The notes under the pieces were generated by a model. That model saw nothing but the letters and a program-made list of their open reading frames with translations. It was not told the DNA's origin and did not search any database. Source: Mycobacterium paragordonae (GTDB lineage Bacteria; Actinomycetota; Actinomycetes; Mycobacteriales; Mycobacteriaceae). From it: 64,000 bases of DNA. This document shows, piece after piece, positions 44,006 through 52,086 of this stretch (position 1 is the stretch's first letter; each line of letters opens with the position of its first letter). The stretch is taken from assembly GCF_003614435.1 (NCBI RefSeq), contig NZ_CP025546.1, forward strand, positions 2,480,001-2,544,000. The letters run 5' to 3'. The position numbers and the translations under genes are program-made.

Positions 44006-45451
44006 ATGACGTTGTCAAGCCGCCGCGGCAGTAGTTGCGGTGGGTTGATATGGCGTGTGGTCGCGGAGCATTGCCCACAGGACGTTGAGGCGTCGTCGGG
44101 CCAGAGCGAGCACGGCTTGGGTGTGGGTTTTGCCTTCGGCGCGTTTGCGGTCGTAGTACGTGCGCGAGGCGGGGTCGGTGCGGATGGCGATTTGTGCCGA
44201 CAGGTAGCAGCTGCGCAAGAGTCGGCGGTCGTAGCGTCGTGGGCGTTTGAGGTTGCCTGTGATGCGTCCGGAGTCGCGGGGAACCGGTGCCAGGCCGGAG
44301 ACGCCGGCGAGGCGGTCGACGGAGTCGAATGCGCTCATGTCGCCGCCAGTGGCGGCCAGGAACTCTGCGGCGAGGGTGACGCCGAATCCGGGCATGCTCA
44401 GCAGGATTTCGGCGTGGCGGTGGCGGCGAAATCGCTCCTCGATCATCGTGTCGGTGTCGCCGATTTCGATGTCGAGGGCCATCACCTCCTTGGCCAGGCG
44501 AGCTACGACGGTGGCGGCCAATTGTTGTCCGGGCATGATGGTGTGCTGGGCGTTGGCCGCCGCCAGCGCTGTGGCTACGACGGCATCGACATTGCGAGCC
44601 TTCCGTTTGCGCAACCATGCAGCCAGGCGAGCAGCACCTGCACGGCGCAGCCCGTCGGGGGTCTGGTAGCTGCTGAGCAGCAGCAGCGCCGCCTTGCTGT
44701 TGCTGTAGTCAAATGCGCGTTCCAGGGCGGGGAAGTAGTCCAGCAGCTGGGCACGCAGCCGGTTGATTGCCCGCGTGCGATCGGCGACCAAATCAGCGCG
44801 TCGACTGGTCAAGATGCGCAGTTCGACCGCGATGTCATCACCGGCCCGCAACGGTTGCAGGTCGCGGCGCATCCGTGCCTGATCGGCGATAATCGCGGCG
44901 TCTTTGGCGTCGGTCTTGCCATCTCCGCGGTAACTAGCCGAGGCGTGGTAAATGGTTCTGCCGGGGATGTAGAGCAACCGCTGTTCAGCGGCCATCAACA
45001 AGCAGATCAACAATGCCGCCCCGCCGCCGTTGAGGTCGATCGCCCAGGTGAGCTCACCCCCATCGGCCAACGCCGCAACCGCCTTGATCAGCGCCAGCAG
45101 TGCGGCCTCGTCATTGGCGACCCGCTGGGAGAGCAATCGACTTCCCTCAGCATCAATGACCACACAGTGGTGATCAGACTTGCCAGCATCTACACCGGCC
45201 CACAGTTGTTGCGCCACAACCACCTCCGTCCTCGTCATAGGTGCCACCAACCCAACAGACGACCACGCCGGCGTGTCCTTACACAGCGATCACATCGCAT
45301 CTCTCAATTAGCGGTCGAGTCGTCGCGGAACGCCGGGCGGCCAATCTCCTTCGGCCATCGAACACAGCAACCACATGAAAGCCATACCCGACGTCCCTGG
45401 GCAAATCGAAGCCTAAGGCAATACGCCCCGATCACCCTCCAAGAAAGGTAA
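44006..45451 (+). CDS. hed-like open frame antisense to the transposase
   Basis: An open frame of 481 codons runs the whole length of the element on the strand opposite the transposase. Its ATG (44006) lies 7 nt after AAGGAG contributed by the host. IS900 has the same arrangement (hed, host-expression-dependent). The second IS110 copy at 63229 preserves the ATG, an upstream GGGGAGGA and an uninterrupted frame to the window end. The product is Gly/Val/Gln-rich without a recognisable fold, so it may only reflect codon bias opposite a GC-rich gene; translation is unproven. Confidence 0.4.
   Translation: MTLSSRRGSSCGGLIWRVVAEHCPQDVEASSGQSEHGLGVGFAFGAFAVVVRARGGVGADGDLCRQVAAAQESAVVASWAFEVACDASGVAGNRCQAGDAGEAVDGVECAHVAASGGQELCGEGDAESGHAQQDFGVAVAAKSLLDHRVGVADFDVEGHHLLGQASYDGGGQLLSGHDGVLGVGRRQRCGYDGIDIASLPFAQPCSQASSTCTAQPVGGLVAAEQQQRRLAVAVVKCAFQGGEVVQQLGTQPVDCPRAIGDQISASTGQDAQFDRDVITGPQRLQVAAHPCLIGDNRGVFGVGLAISAVTSRGVVNGSAGDVEQPLFSGHQQADQQCRPAAVEVDRPGELTPIGQRRNRLDQRQQCGLVIGDPLGEQSTSLSINDHTVVIRLASIYTGPQLLRHNHLRPRHRCHQPNRRPRRRVLTQRSHRISQLAVESSRNAGRPISFGHRTQQPHESHTRRPWANRSLRQYAPITLQER
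44015..45250 (-). CDS. IS110-family DEDD transposase (recombinase)
   Basis: A 411-residue recombinase. The N-terminal RuvC-like DEDD domain has LWAGVDAGKSDHHCVVIDAEG (first Asp), DLNGGGAALL, and TDAKDAAIIADQARM. The C-terminal Tnp domain has LLSMPGFGVTLAAEFLAATG and RLAGVSGLAPVPRDSG with conserved Ser residues. Such enzymes recombine with a bridge RNA encoded in the element. The start may be the GTG about 45235 behind GGAGG rather than 45250, since homologues begin near VAQQLWAG. No frameshift is seen; the enzyme looks functional. Confidence 0.93.
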   Translation of the reverse strand: MVAPMTRTEVVVAQQLWAGVDAGKSDHHCVVIDAEGSRLLSQRVANDEAALLALIKAVAALADGGELTWAIDLNGGGAALLICLLMAAEQRLLYIPGRTIYHASASYRGDGKTDAKDAAIIADQARMRRDLQPLRAGDDIAVELRILTSRRADLVADRTRAINRLRAQLLDYFPALERAFDYSNSKAALLLLSSYQTPDGLRRAGAARLAAWLRKRKARNVDAVVATALAAANAQHTIMPGQQLAATVVARLAKEVMALDIEIGDTDTMIEERFRRHRHAEILLSMPGFGVTLAAEFLAATGGDMSAFDSVDRLAGVSGLAPVPRDSGRITGNLKRPRRYDRRLLRSCYLSAQIAIRTDPASRTYYDRKRAEGKTHTQAVLALARRRLNVLWAMLRDHTPYQPTATTAAAA

Positions 45452-45452
45452 G
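45253..45452 (-). ncRNA. candidate bridge RNA region of the IS110 element
   Basis: About 200 bp of non-coding element sequence upstream of the transposase, the place and size of the bridge RNA in IS621-type elements. On the transposase strand it contains AAGGAGATT (45351 down to 45343), identical to the right junction of this insertion (43993-44001). It also contains ATTGAGA (45308 down to 45302), the complement of the element's TCTCAAT end. These are candidate guide segments. RNA folding was not computed. Confidence 0.45.
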
Positions 45453-45458
45453 GACGAC

Positions 45459-45752
45459 ATGGCGGTCATTGTGATTCTCGAGCTCCAATTCAAGCCCGAG
45501 TCGGTGGCCGCCGGCCGGGAGCTGATGGGCCGGACGCTCGAGGTCACCCGCGCGTTCGACGGGAACCTGCAAACCGACGTGTGGGTCGACGAGGACGACG
45601 AAGCGCACTGGTTGATCTACGAGGTGTGGGAATCCATTGAGGCCGACGAGGCCTACCGCCGGTTCCGTGCCGGCGAAGGCAAGGTGACCGAGCTTCCGCC
45701 GCTGCTGGCCGAGCCGCCGAACAAGAAGAGATACGCCACCGCCGACGTTTAG
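45459..45752 (+). CDS. antibiotic-biosynthesis-monooxygenase (ABM) fold protein
   Basis: A 97-residue ferredoxin-like fold protein: VIVILELQFKPESVAAGRELMGRTLEVTRAFDGNLQTDVWVDEDD, EAHWLIYEVWESIEADEAYRRFRAGEG, ending with a proline-rich tail. This is typical of the ABM/YgiN group, putative quinone or small-molecule mono-oxygenases or haem-degrading-like dimers; the substrate is unknown. The IS110 element sits directly before its start, replacing the native ribosome site with element-supplied AAAGGTAAGGA. Confidence 0.8.
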   Translation: MAVIVILELQFKPESVAAGRELMGRTLEVTRAFDGNLQTDVWVDEDDEAHWLIYEVWESIEADEAYRRFRAGEGKVTELPPLLAEPPNKKRYATADV

Positions 45753-45791
45753 GACAGGCGGGCCCGCGCACAACGGCCTACCCTCAACCGT

Positions 45792-46082
45792 ATGAGCTTC
45801 TCCGAAGGCATCGGCACGCTGAAACTCGAATGCCCGCAGGCTCATCCCGTAGGCAGGATCATGCGGGAAACCGCGCACCAGTCGACGCAATACGACCCGG
45901 GGGCCGCCGTCGGGCCGCGCCGGTTCTGGCCGGACGACAGCGAGCAGGGGCACTTCACGGTGAACTGTCGATTCTGCGAAAAGGCGGTAGGGGAGAGCAC
46001 CGCGACCTTGCGGGCGAAGTTCGCCGATCTGCTCGCGGACACCGGCGAGACCTACGGCACCGCGACGCTCCCGTACGTCTGA
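45792..46082 (+). CDS. conserved hypothetical protein with CxxC
   Basis: A 96-residue protein (MSFSEGIGTLKLECPQAHPV...NCRFCEKAVGE). One NCRFC pair plus an earlier Cys-Pro could bind metal. Length and position after the ABM gene (39 bp) suggest co-expression. No family known to me. Confidence 0.6.
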   Translation: MSFSEGIGTLKLECPQAHPVGRIMRETAHQSTQYDPGAAVGPRRFWPDDSEQGHFTVNCRFCEKAVGESTATLRAKFADLLADTGETYGTATLPYV

Positions 46083-46086
46083 CGTA

Positions 46087-46764
46087 TCACCGCTTCAGCG
46101 CGTCTATTCCGTTGTAGAGCACCATCGCGCCGATCACGATCAGGATTGCCGCCATCAAGGCGGCGTTATTCTTCTCCATCCAGTCCTTGAGCCGGGCCAT
46201 CGATTCGTCCAAGCGGTTACCCGCAGCGGCGTAGGCCAATATTGGAACCGCGACGGAGGACGCGGCGATGGCAACGAAAAAGGCACCGGCTACCCAGACA
46301 TCGACATGGTCCAGCCCACTGGCGCCGATCGCCAATCCCGCTGGGACGCAAATGAACAGCACGTCGGGACGTCCGACCACCAGCGCCACCCCGGTCAACG
46401 CCGCGCGGACCGGGGTGATCGTGGCGAACGAACGCATCCAAGCCGGCGACTCGGAGTGGCCGCCCCGGGTGAGCCAGCGGTAGATGCCGAACACGATGAG
46501 CGCCGACCCCAGGACGATGCGCAGCCACGAGGCCCAACTGGGTGTCGACTTGTGCATACCACCGAGGAGCCCGGACGCCCCGACGCACGCCGCCGTCAGC
46601 GCGGCCAGTCCGAACAGCCACCCCGCGAGGAAAGCGAGGCCGCTCGGCCGTGGCCGCGGCGCCTGCAACACCAGTACCGCCGGGATGATGGTGATCGGCG
46701 AGACCGCGACGACCAGTCCGAGTGGAATGAGCCCGGTGAGGACCGAACCCCAGCTTCCTGCCAT
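46087..46764 (-). CDS. GAP/Sap-family membrane protein (LysE-like)
   Basis: A 225-residue protein with six hydrophobic helices (LTGLIPLGLVVAVSPITII, SGLAFLAGWLFGLAALTAAC, LRIVLGSALIVFGIYRWL, and three more). The PF11139-type GAP fold occurs in mycobacterial Gap/Sap proteins that help export glycopeptidolipid or sulfolipid-1. VVAVSPITI and VGRPDVLFI are the conserved family segments. I start at ATG 46764; the longer open frame to 47073 is non-coding in character. No lipid-biosynthesis genes are adjacent, so the cargo is unknown. Confidence 0.82.
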   Translation of the reverse strand: MAGSWGSVLTGLIPLGLVVAVSPITIIPAVLVLQAPRPRPSGLAFLAGWLFGLAALTAACVGASGLLGGMHKSTPSWASWLRIVLGSALIVFGIYRWLTRGGHSESPAWMRSFATITPVRAALTGVALVVGRPDVLFICVPAGLAIGASGLDHVDVWVAGAFFVAIAASSVAVPILAYAAAGNRLDESMARLKDWMEKNNAALMAAILIVIGAMVLYNGIDALKR

Positions 46765-47258
46765 GGCTAGCCAATGTAATGCACGGCAGGGCGTTGCACC
46801 CGGTGAAAGCTGACGCATCCGACGCGGGAGCGGGGGCCGCGGACGATATTCCGGAAGAACACCAGTCATAAGCCGGTTTCCCAAGCGCTGCAACGGCTTT
46901 GCGACGCGCTGAAACGGTTCCGTGCCGATCGCGCTGGCCGCGGCCCGCGGTTGAGTCCACACCGCACTCCTAACAAAAACAAATAAACGCCGACCGGCGG
47001 CCATGCGACAAATGGAATTGGCGCGACGATGGGCGCCCGGCAGCTCTGTCACCTGAAAATACAAGCGGCACAACCGATATCGACAGTTCTGCAGGCATCT
47101 CCGGCGTGCCGAAATTTCGGCCTATTGAGCATCTGCGTAATAACTCGCGACCTATCTCCGCGGTGCTGACATCGCCGACGCTTTATTGCTTTCGTAAGGT
47201 TCATAAGGAAACGTCTACGAAAGCGCACGACACCACGTCCCTCGAGCACGGAGATTTC
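46765..47258. promoter_or_regulatory. divergent intergenic region with 9-bp inverted repeat
   Basis: 494 bp between the GAP protein and the HET-C-like gene without a convincing gene. GCTTTCGTA (47188-47196) and TACGAAAGC (47216-47224) form a perfect 9-bp inverted repeat with a 19-bp spacer, 35 bp upstream of the start codon at 47259. This is a candidate operator or leader hairpin. Confidence 0.5.
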
Positions 47259-48134
47259 ATGACGCTAATCCGCAGACACCCGCTGGGCGTCCTCGTTGCG
47301 ATAGTGGCGAGCCTCGCCGCGGTCGCTTCCTTCGGGGCCCCGACGGCGCAGGCCTTCTACGTCAAGTACCACGAGACGATCACCCGCAACGCCTTGCCCG
47401 CGGACCAGGTCAGCCAACTCGCGGTTAACCAAATTCTGATCGGCCCGCCGCCCGGGGGTGGCGCCATGGGCAGTGATGTGTTCGCCACGGACGAGTTCCG
47501 GCACCTGGACAACTCGATCAACCCGGTCGACATCTGCAACCGGGCCCGCCAGGCCTGGGACGTCTTCTCGCCGGTGGTGCTGAGCGGCTCGGTTCTCAAC
47601 GGCAACGTGGAGGCCGACGGGCCAGGCGCCCGCGCCGCGTTCGGCGCGCTGCTGCACACCCAGCAGGACTTCTACGCCCACTCCAACTGGGTCGAGGAGA
47701 ACGTCGCCATCGGCCAACTGGACCGGCTCGCGCCGCCCATATTCCCGACCTGCAATCCGGCCGACTTCCCGGCGGATCTGCACACCGGCTACTACAACAT
47801 CGACTTCTCCCAGCAGTTCCCCCTCGAGGGTTGCCCTGCCGGCGGACCGCCCCCCGGGTTCCAGGAGTGCCACACCGTGCTGAACAAGGACGGCCCAAAC
47901 ACCCCGCGCGGCAGCCAGGTCATCCCCGGCACCAACATGACCATGTATGCGCTGGCGGCGAAACTGGCCACCGAGGCCAGCACCAACCTGTACACCACGG
48001 TGCGTGACTGGGTCGCCAACGAAAACGGCCAGAACGCCGCGGTGCAGCTGTTCCAGCAGGGTGGTCCGATGCCTTCGCTGAACAGCCTTCCGCACATCCC
48101 CAACATCCCGAACCTGCCCTACACCGGCAGTTAA
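47259..48134 (+). CDS. secreted HET-C / zinc phospholipase C-like protein
   Basis: A 291-residue exported protein. The signal peptide MTLIRRHPLGVLVAIVASLA... ends near AQAF. The mature protein has YHETITRNALPA, DEFRHLDN, and the signature LLHTQQDFYAHSNWVEE, which matches the helical metal-site motif (H-x2-QDFYAHS) of HET-C proteins and of zinc-dependent phospholipase C/P1-nuclease-type enzymes. A membrane-lipid or cell-wall phosphodiester substrate is plausible. The C-terminus is Pro/Asn-rich (PHIPNIPNLPYTGS). ATG 47259 is preceded by GGAG. Confidence 0.82.
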   Translation: MTLIRRHPLGVLVAIVASLAAVASFGAPTAQAFYVKYHETITRNALPADQVSQLAVNQILIGPPPGGGAMGSDVFATDEFRHLDNSINPVDICNRARQAWDVFSPVVLSGSVLNGNVEADGPGARAAFGALLHTQQDFYAHSNWVEENVAIGQLDRLAPPIFPTCNPADFPADLHTGYYNIDFSQQFPLEGCPAGGPPPGFQECHTVLNKDGPNTPRGSQVIPGTNMTMYALAAKLATEASTNLYTTVRDWVANENGQNAAVQLFQQGGPMPSLNSLPHIPNIPNLPYTGS

Positions 48135-48140
48135 GTCCGA

Positions 48141-48950
48141 TCAGCGGGTGCTCGGGTCGGTCCAATCGATCCACTCGCCGTGGGCGGCCAGTCCGAGCGC
48201 ACCGCTGATCCCGGCCTGGTCGAAGGCCGCGGCGAACTCGTCGGTGCCTTCGGTGAAGTGAGCCCAGCCGTCCACGTGGGCAGGAACCACCAGTGCGGCG
48301 CCCAGGATTTCGGCGGCGGCCGCCGCGCGGGCCGACGTGAGCGTCAACGGGCGTCCCCGCTCCTTGCTGGGCACGCTGGCCGCACCGGCGAACAGCACCG
48401 CGATGTCAACGCGGCCGATCCGCTCGGACACCTGCCGGACCACGCCGATCGAGGCATTGTCGCCGCTGAGGTAGACCGTGGGTAGGCCGCGGCCGGACAG
48501 CACGAACCCGGTCACCTCGCAGTTGACGTGACCGCTGGCGTCCCGGCGCCCGTCGGCCGGCCCATGGACGGCCGGAACCGCCTGCACCACAAGAGGATCC
48601 GATCCGCCAGGCAGTTCGAGAGACTGCCAGGGCGCCAACCCGAGGGCCGGCGGCCCCAACCGCCCGGCGCCCCCGGGATGGGTGAGGACCAGGGGAGCGG
48701 CCAGGGCGAAGCGGCGTCCAGCGTCGTCCAGGTTGTCGGGATGCTCGTCATGGCTGATCAACACCACGTCGACCGGTCCCAGCGCTTCGGCGCTCACAGC
48801 GGGTCCGACGGTCTTGGTCAGATAGGCGTGCGGTCCGGCCGGGTCGAAGGTCGGGTCCATCACGATTCTGCGGCCGCCGATGTCGATCACCGTCGTCGGG
48901 CCGCCCAGGACGCTGATCGCACACGCGCGCCGTTGGGGGTTCACTGGCAT
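48141..48950 (-). CDS. metallo-beta-lactamase-fold hydrolase (UlaG/L-ascorbate lactonase-like)
   Basis: A 269-residue protein with GGRRIVMDPTFDPAG, LISHDEHPDNLDDAG (metal motif H-D-E-H-P-D-N, a variant of H-x-H-x-D-H), TGFVLSGRGLPTVYLSGDNAS and VVPAHVDGWAHF. The variant site resembles UlaG-like proteins. ATG 48950 (MPVNPQRRACAISVLGGP) is preferred to 49016. Substrate unknown. It converges closely on the HET-C-like gene. Confidence 0.8.
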   Translation of the reverse strand: MPVNPQRRACAISVLGGPTTVIDIGGRRIVMDPTFDPAGPHAYLTKTVGPAVSAEALGPVDVVLISHDEHPDNLDDAGRRFALAAPLVLTHPGGAGRLGPPALGLAPWQSLELPGGSDPLVVQAVPAVHGPADGRRDASGHVNCEVTGFVLSGRGLPTVYLSGDNASIGVVRQVSERIGRVDIAVLFAGAASVPSKERGRPLTLTSARAAAAAEILGAALVVPAHVDGWAHFTEGTDEFAAAFDQAGISGALGLAAHGEWIDWTDPSTR

Positions 48951-49001
48951 TGGGCGACTCCGGATCGGGCACTGATTCCGTAGTGAGTCTAAGGTTTTCG
49001 G

Positions 49002-49784
49002 GTGTCGGTTTCCCACATGATCTTGATCGGACTGGCGGGGCTCGGTGCCGGCGCGATCAACGCGCTCGTCGGATCGGGCACCCTGATCACGTTCCCGACG
49101 CTGGTTGCGCTCGGCTACCCGCCGGTGACCGCCACCATGTCCAACGCGATCGGACTGGTGGCCGGCAGCGTCTCGGGCACCTGGGGCTACCGCAGGGAAC
49201 TGCGCGGGCAGTGGGATCGCTTGCGGTGGCAGATTCCAGCATCGCTGGTCGGAGCGATGCTGGGTGCTTACCTGCTACTGCATCTGCCCGAGACGGTCTT
49301 TACCCGAATCGTGCCGGTGCTGCTGGTCCTGGCATTGATCCTGGTGGTGATCGGGCCGCGCATCCAAGCGTGGGCGCGCCGGCGCGCCGAAGACGCGGGC
49401 CGCTCCGCCGATCACATCACGCCGCGCAGAATGGCGGCGCTGGTCGTCGGCACCTTCCTGGTCGGCGCCTACGGCGGCTACTTCACCGCGGCGCAGGGCA
49501 TCTTGCTGGTCGGCGTGATGGGCGCGTTGCTACCGGAATCATTACAACGCATGAACGCCGCGAAGAATCTGCTCACGCTGATTGTGAATATCGTTGCGGC
49601 GGTGAGCTATACGCTCGTCGCCTGGGACCGCATCAGTTGGCCGGTGGCCGGACTGATCGCGATCGGCTCGCTGATCGGGGGTTTGATCGGCGCGCGCTAC
49701 GGACGGCGGCTGTCGTCAAATGCGCTGCGCGCCACCATCGTGGTGGTCGGGCTGATCGGCCTGTACCGGTTGCTCACCGTGTGA
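49002..49784 (+). CDS. TauE/SafE-family anion exporter
   Basis: A 260-residue membrane protein of eight hydrophobic helices. GLGAGAINALVGSGTLITFPTLVALGYPPV and the second-half repeat GTFLVGAYGGYFTAAQGILLV are the paired TauE motifs. The family exports sulfite, sulfoacetate or related organic anions; the substrate here is unknown. The start is GTG 49002 or ATG 49017. Confidence 0.88.
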   Translation: MSVSHMILIGLAGLGAGAINALVGSGTLITFPTLVALGYPPVTATMSNAIGLVAGSVSGTWGYRRELRGQWDRLRWQIPASLVGAMLGAYLLLHLPETVFTRIVPVLLVLALILVVIGPRIQAWARRRAEDAGRSADHITPRRMAALVVGTFLVGAYGGYFTAAQGILLVGVMGALLPESLQRMNAAKNLLTLIVNIVAAVSYTLVAWDRISWPVAGLIAIGSLIGGLIGARYGRRLSSNALRATIVVVGLIGLYRLLTV

Positions 49785-49813
49785 AAGCGGTCCTGAAGAC
49801 ATAGGATTCGGCA

Positions 49814-50767
49814 ATGCCGGTTACTCCTGACGACGCCATCGCCGCGATCCGGGGCGCGGGCGGTGCCTGCCCGGGATATCGGGCCCTGCACGCCAAGGGC
49901 ACCTTGTACCGCGGCACGTTCACCGCAACGCCGGATGCGGCAAGGCTCTCGCGCGCAAGGCATCTCGACGGCACGCCGGTACCGACGCTGGTGCGGTTCT
50001 CCAACGGATCGGGCAATCCGGCTCAGCCGGACGCTGCGCAGGGCGTGCGCGGCCTGGCCGTGAAGTTCAGCCTGCCCGACGGCAGCACAACCGACGTCTC
50101 CACGCAGACCGCCCGTCTGTTCGCCGCGAGCGGGCCGGACGGATTCGTCGACCTGCTCAAGGCGCTGCGGCCCGGCCCGGCGATGCCTTTCCGGCTGGCC
50201 CGCCTCTTCGCGACGCGGCCGGCTCTGCTGCGTGCCCTGCCCGTGCTGGCCGCGGCCGGCAAGATCCCGGCCAGCTACGCCACCATCGAATACCACGGGT
50301 TGCACGCGTTCCGTTGGATCGCCGCCGACGGCAGCGCCAGATTCGTTCGCTACCACCTGATTCCGGCTGCCGGAGTGGAACACCTGGCGCGGCCGGCGTC
50401 CCGGAACAAGGACCGTGACTTTCTCACCGACGAACTCAACAGCCGCCTCGGCAACGGTCCGGTGCGGTTCGACTTCCGCGTCCGCATCGCCGGACCCAAT
50501 GACTCGACGGTGGATCCGTCGGCGCCCTGGCGCAGCGACGACACGGTCAGCGTCGGCACCATCGAGATCACCGGCCTGGACACCGAGCGCGAACATGGCG
50601 GCGACATCGTGGTCTTCGACCCGATGCGCGTCACCGACGGCATCGAACCCTCCGAGGATCCGGTGCTGCACTTTCGCACCCTGGCGTACTCCGCGTCGGT
50701 CAAGCTGCGGACGGGCGTCGACCTCGGTGCCCAGGCGCCCGACGCCGGATCATCAGAGCCGATCTAA
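49814..50767 (+). CDS. catalase-related peroxidase (mini-catalase)
   Basis: A 317-residue haem protein of the SrpA-like catalase subgroup, about 60% of true catalase length. Distal His26 is in RALHAKGTLY; VRFSNGSGNP carries the distal Asn loop; FDPMRVTDGIEPSEDPVL matches the catalase core; the proximal motif HFRTLAYSASVKLR has R-x3-Y. The family does peroxidation rather than rapid dismutation. It is cytoplasmic and 29 bp behind the TauE gene. Confidence 0.88.
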   Translation: MPVTPDDAIAAIRGAGGACPGYRALHAKGTLYRGTFTATPDAARLSRARHLDGTPVPTLVRFSNGSGNPAQPDAAQGVRGLAVKFSLPDGSTTDVSTQTARLFAASGPDGFVDLLKALRPGPAMPFRLARLFATRPALLRALPVLAAAGKIPASYATIEYHGLHAFRWIAADGSARFVRYHLIPAAGVEHLARPASRNKDRDFLTDELNSRLGNGPVRFDFRVRIAGPNDSTVDPSAPWRSDDTVSVGTIEITGLDTEREHGGDIVVFDPMRVTDGIEPSEDPVLHFRTLAYSASVKLRTGVDLGAQAPDAGSSEPI

Positions 50768-51870
50768 CCGACAGTTGCGGCCGCGGCGTCCTCGATGACG
50801 TCCAGGGCGGCGCCGCGGCGCTGCCACGCCCGGCGTTGCCGCATCGCGCCGTTGCCCAGCGTGGTGACGCGGTCGAGATCGTCGACGACGTGGTGATATT
50901 CGTCCAGGGCGTCCAGCGCCGGGCGGACCCGGTGCACCAGCGCGCTCAACTGCTCGCGCACCGGCACCGCCCCACCTCCGCCGACCAGATCCAAGGTGCT
51001 GCCGGCCAATCCGTCATGGGCGGCCTTCCAGTAGGCGGCCCGCAGCGCGGCCGGCGGCAGCCGGCCGACGCTGCGATCGCGCTCGTCGACCGCGGTGATC
51101 ACGGCCGCCCGGATCAACGTGGCCAGCAACACGGTGTCGGCGGCGGTCGCCGGTACATCGGCGACCCGGACCTCGACGGTCGGGAAGTTGGCGGACGGTC
51201 GCACGTCCCAATAGACCATCCCGGCATCCAGGATCACCCCGGTATCGACCAGCATCTGCACCGTGCCGTCGTACTCGTCGATCGACGCGAAATACGGCGG
51301 CGCACCCGCCACCGGCCAGCGCCGCCACAGCACGCTGCGCCAGCTGGCATAGCCCGAGTCACTATTCCGATAGATCGCCGAATTCGCCGACAGCGCAAGC
51401 AAAGTCGGCAGCCACGGGCGCAGCCAGTTGCTTGCGTGAATGGCCGCGCCACGGTCGGGCACCTCGACGTGAACGTGGCATCCGCTAATGCCCTGCTCAT
51501 GTGCCACCATGCCGAACTGCTCGCCGATCTGTCGGTAGCGGGGTGTGTCGGTCACCGGGAAATGGTGCGGGGTGACGGGGGGCAGTCCCAGGGCCAGCAG
51601 GCGGACACCGACCGCTTCGGCGGCCTGTGCGGCCGTGCGCCGCAACGCAGTGAGCTCCTCGTGCAGCTGTGTAGCGCTGGTCGCCACGCTGGAGGTCGTC
51701 TCCACCTGGCAACTGGCCAGTTCCAGCTCCAACTCGACGCCGCGGCGTCCGGCCTCGGCTGCCACGTCACGGTTACGGGCGGCCGGTTCGCCAGTATCCG
51801 GGTCGACGAGCAGAAACTCTTCTTCCACACCGACTGTCGGGAGGTCGCCCTCCGAGCGCCGCGTGCTCAT
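50764..51870 (-). CDS. YbdK-type carboxylate-amine ligase (glutamate-cysteine ligase 2 family)
   Basis: A 368-residue ATP-dependent ligase. TVGVEEEFLLVDPDTGEP is the N-terminal family motif; ASCQVETTSS, ISGCHVHVEVPD (metal/substrate), and VYWDVRPSANFPTVEVRVADV follow in order. The homologues show weak glutamate-cysteine ligase activity; mycobacteria make mycothiol rather than glutathione, so the true substrate is uncertain. ATG 51870 is chosen over a long upstream extension. Its 3' end overlaps the peroxidase gene by 4 bp. Confidence 0.88.
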   Translation of the reverse strand: MSTRRSEGDLPTVGVEEEFLLVDPDTGEPAARNRDVAAEAGRRGVELELELASCQVETTSSVATSATQLHEELTALRRTAAQAAEAVGVRLLALGLPPVTPHHFPVTDTPRYRQIGEQFGMVAHEQGISGCHVHVEVPDRGAAIHASNWLRPWLPTLLALSANSAIYRNSDSGYASWRSVLWRRWPVAGAPPYFASIDEYDGTVQMLVDTGVILDAGMVYWDVRPSANFPTVEVRVADVPATAADTVLLATLIRAAVITAVDERDRSVGRLPPAALRAAYWKAAHDGLAGSTLDLVGGGGAVPVREQLSALVHRVRPALDALDEYHHVVDDLDRVTTLGNGAMRQRRAWQRRGAALDVIEDAAAATVG

Positions 51871-52086
51871 GCCCCGCAACTTACCCGCGTGACCCCAAGT
51901 GATGTACGGGCAAACCTGCCGTTCATCGGTGTTCCTGGTGAGAAGTCGGCCATTCGGCGATTTCCCAGTACGAACCCGGTTCGTTGGGGACAATGGCCTC
52001 AAAGGGAACCGAAGTTCGGCCCTCACGGGGTCTCTTGGGTGGGTGCGGCGAGCGTGCACAGCACGTCATGAAGGAGCGATTCAGCA

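Larger units (their letters stand above)
43999..45452 (-). mobile_element. IS110-family, IS900-like insertion element (complete copy)
   Basis: About 1,454 bp, close to the 1,451 bp of IS900. The right end is inferred from identity with the second copy: both start TCTCAATGA(C/A)GTTGTCAAG and diverge before it. The left end is placed just before the ACGACATG of the downstream gene. There are no terminal inverted repeats and no target duplication, as is usual for IS110. The element sits between AAGGAG (43993-43998) and the start codon of the monooxygenase gene at 45459, the IS900 target pattern. The exact left boundary is uncertain by several bases. Confidence 0.8.
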
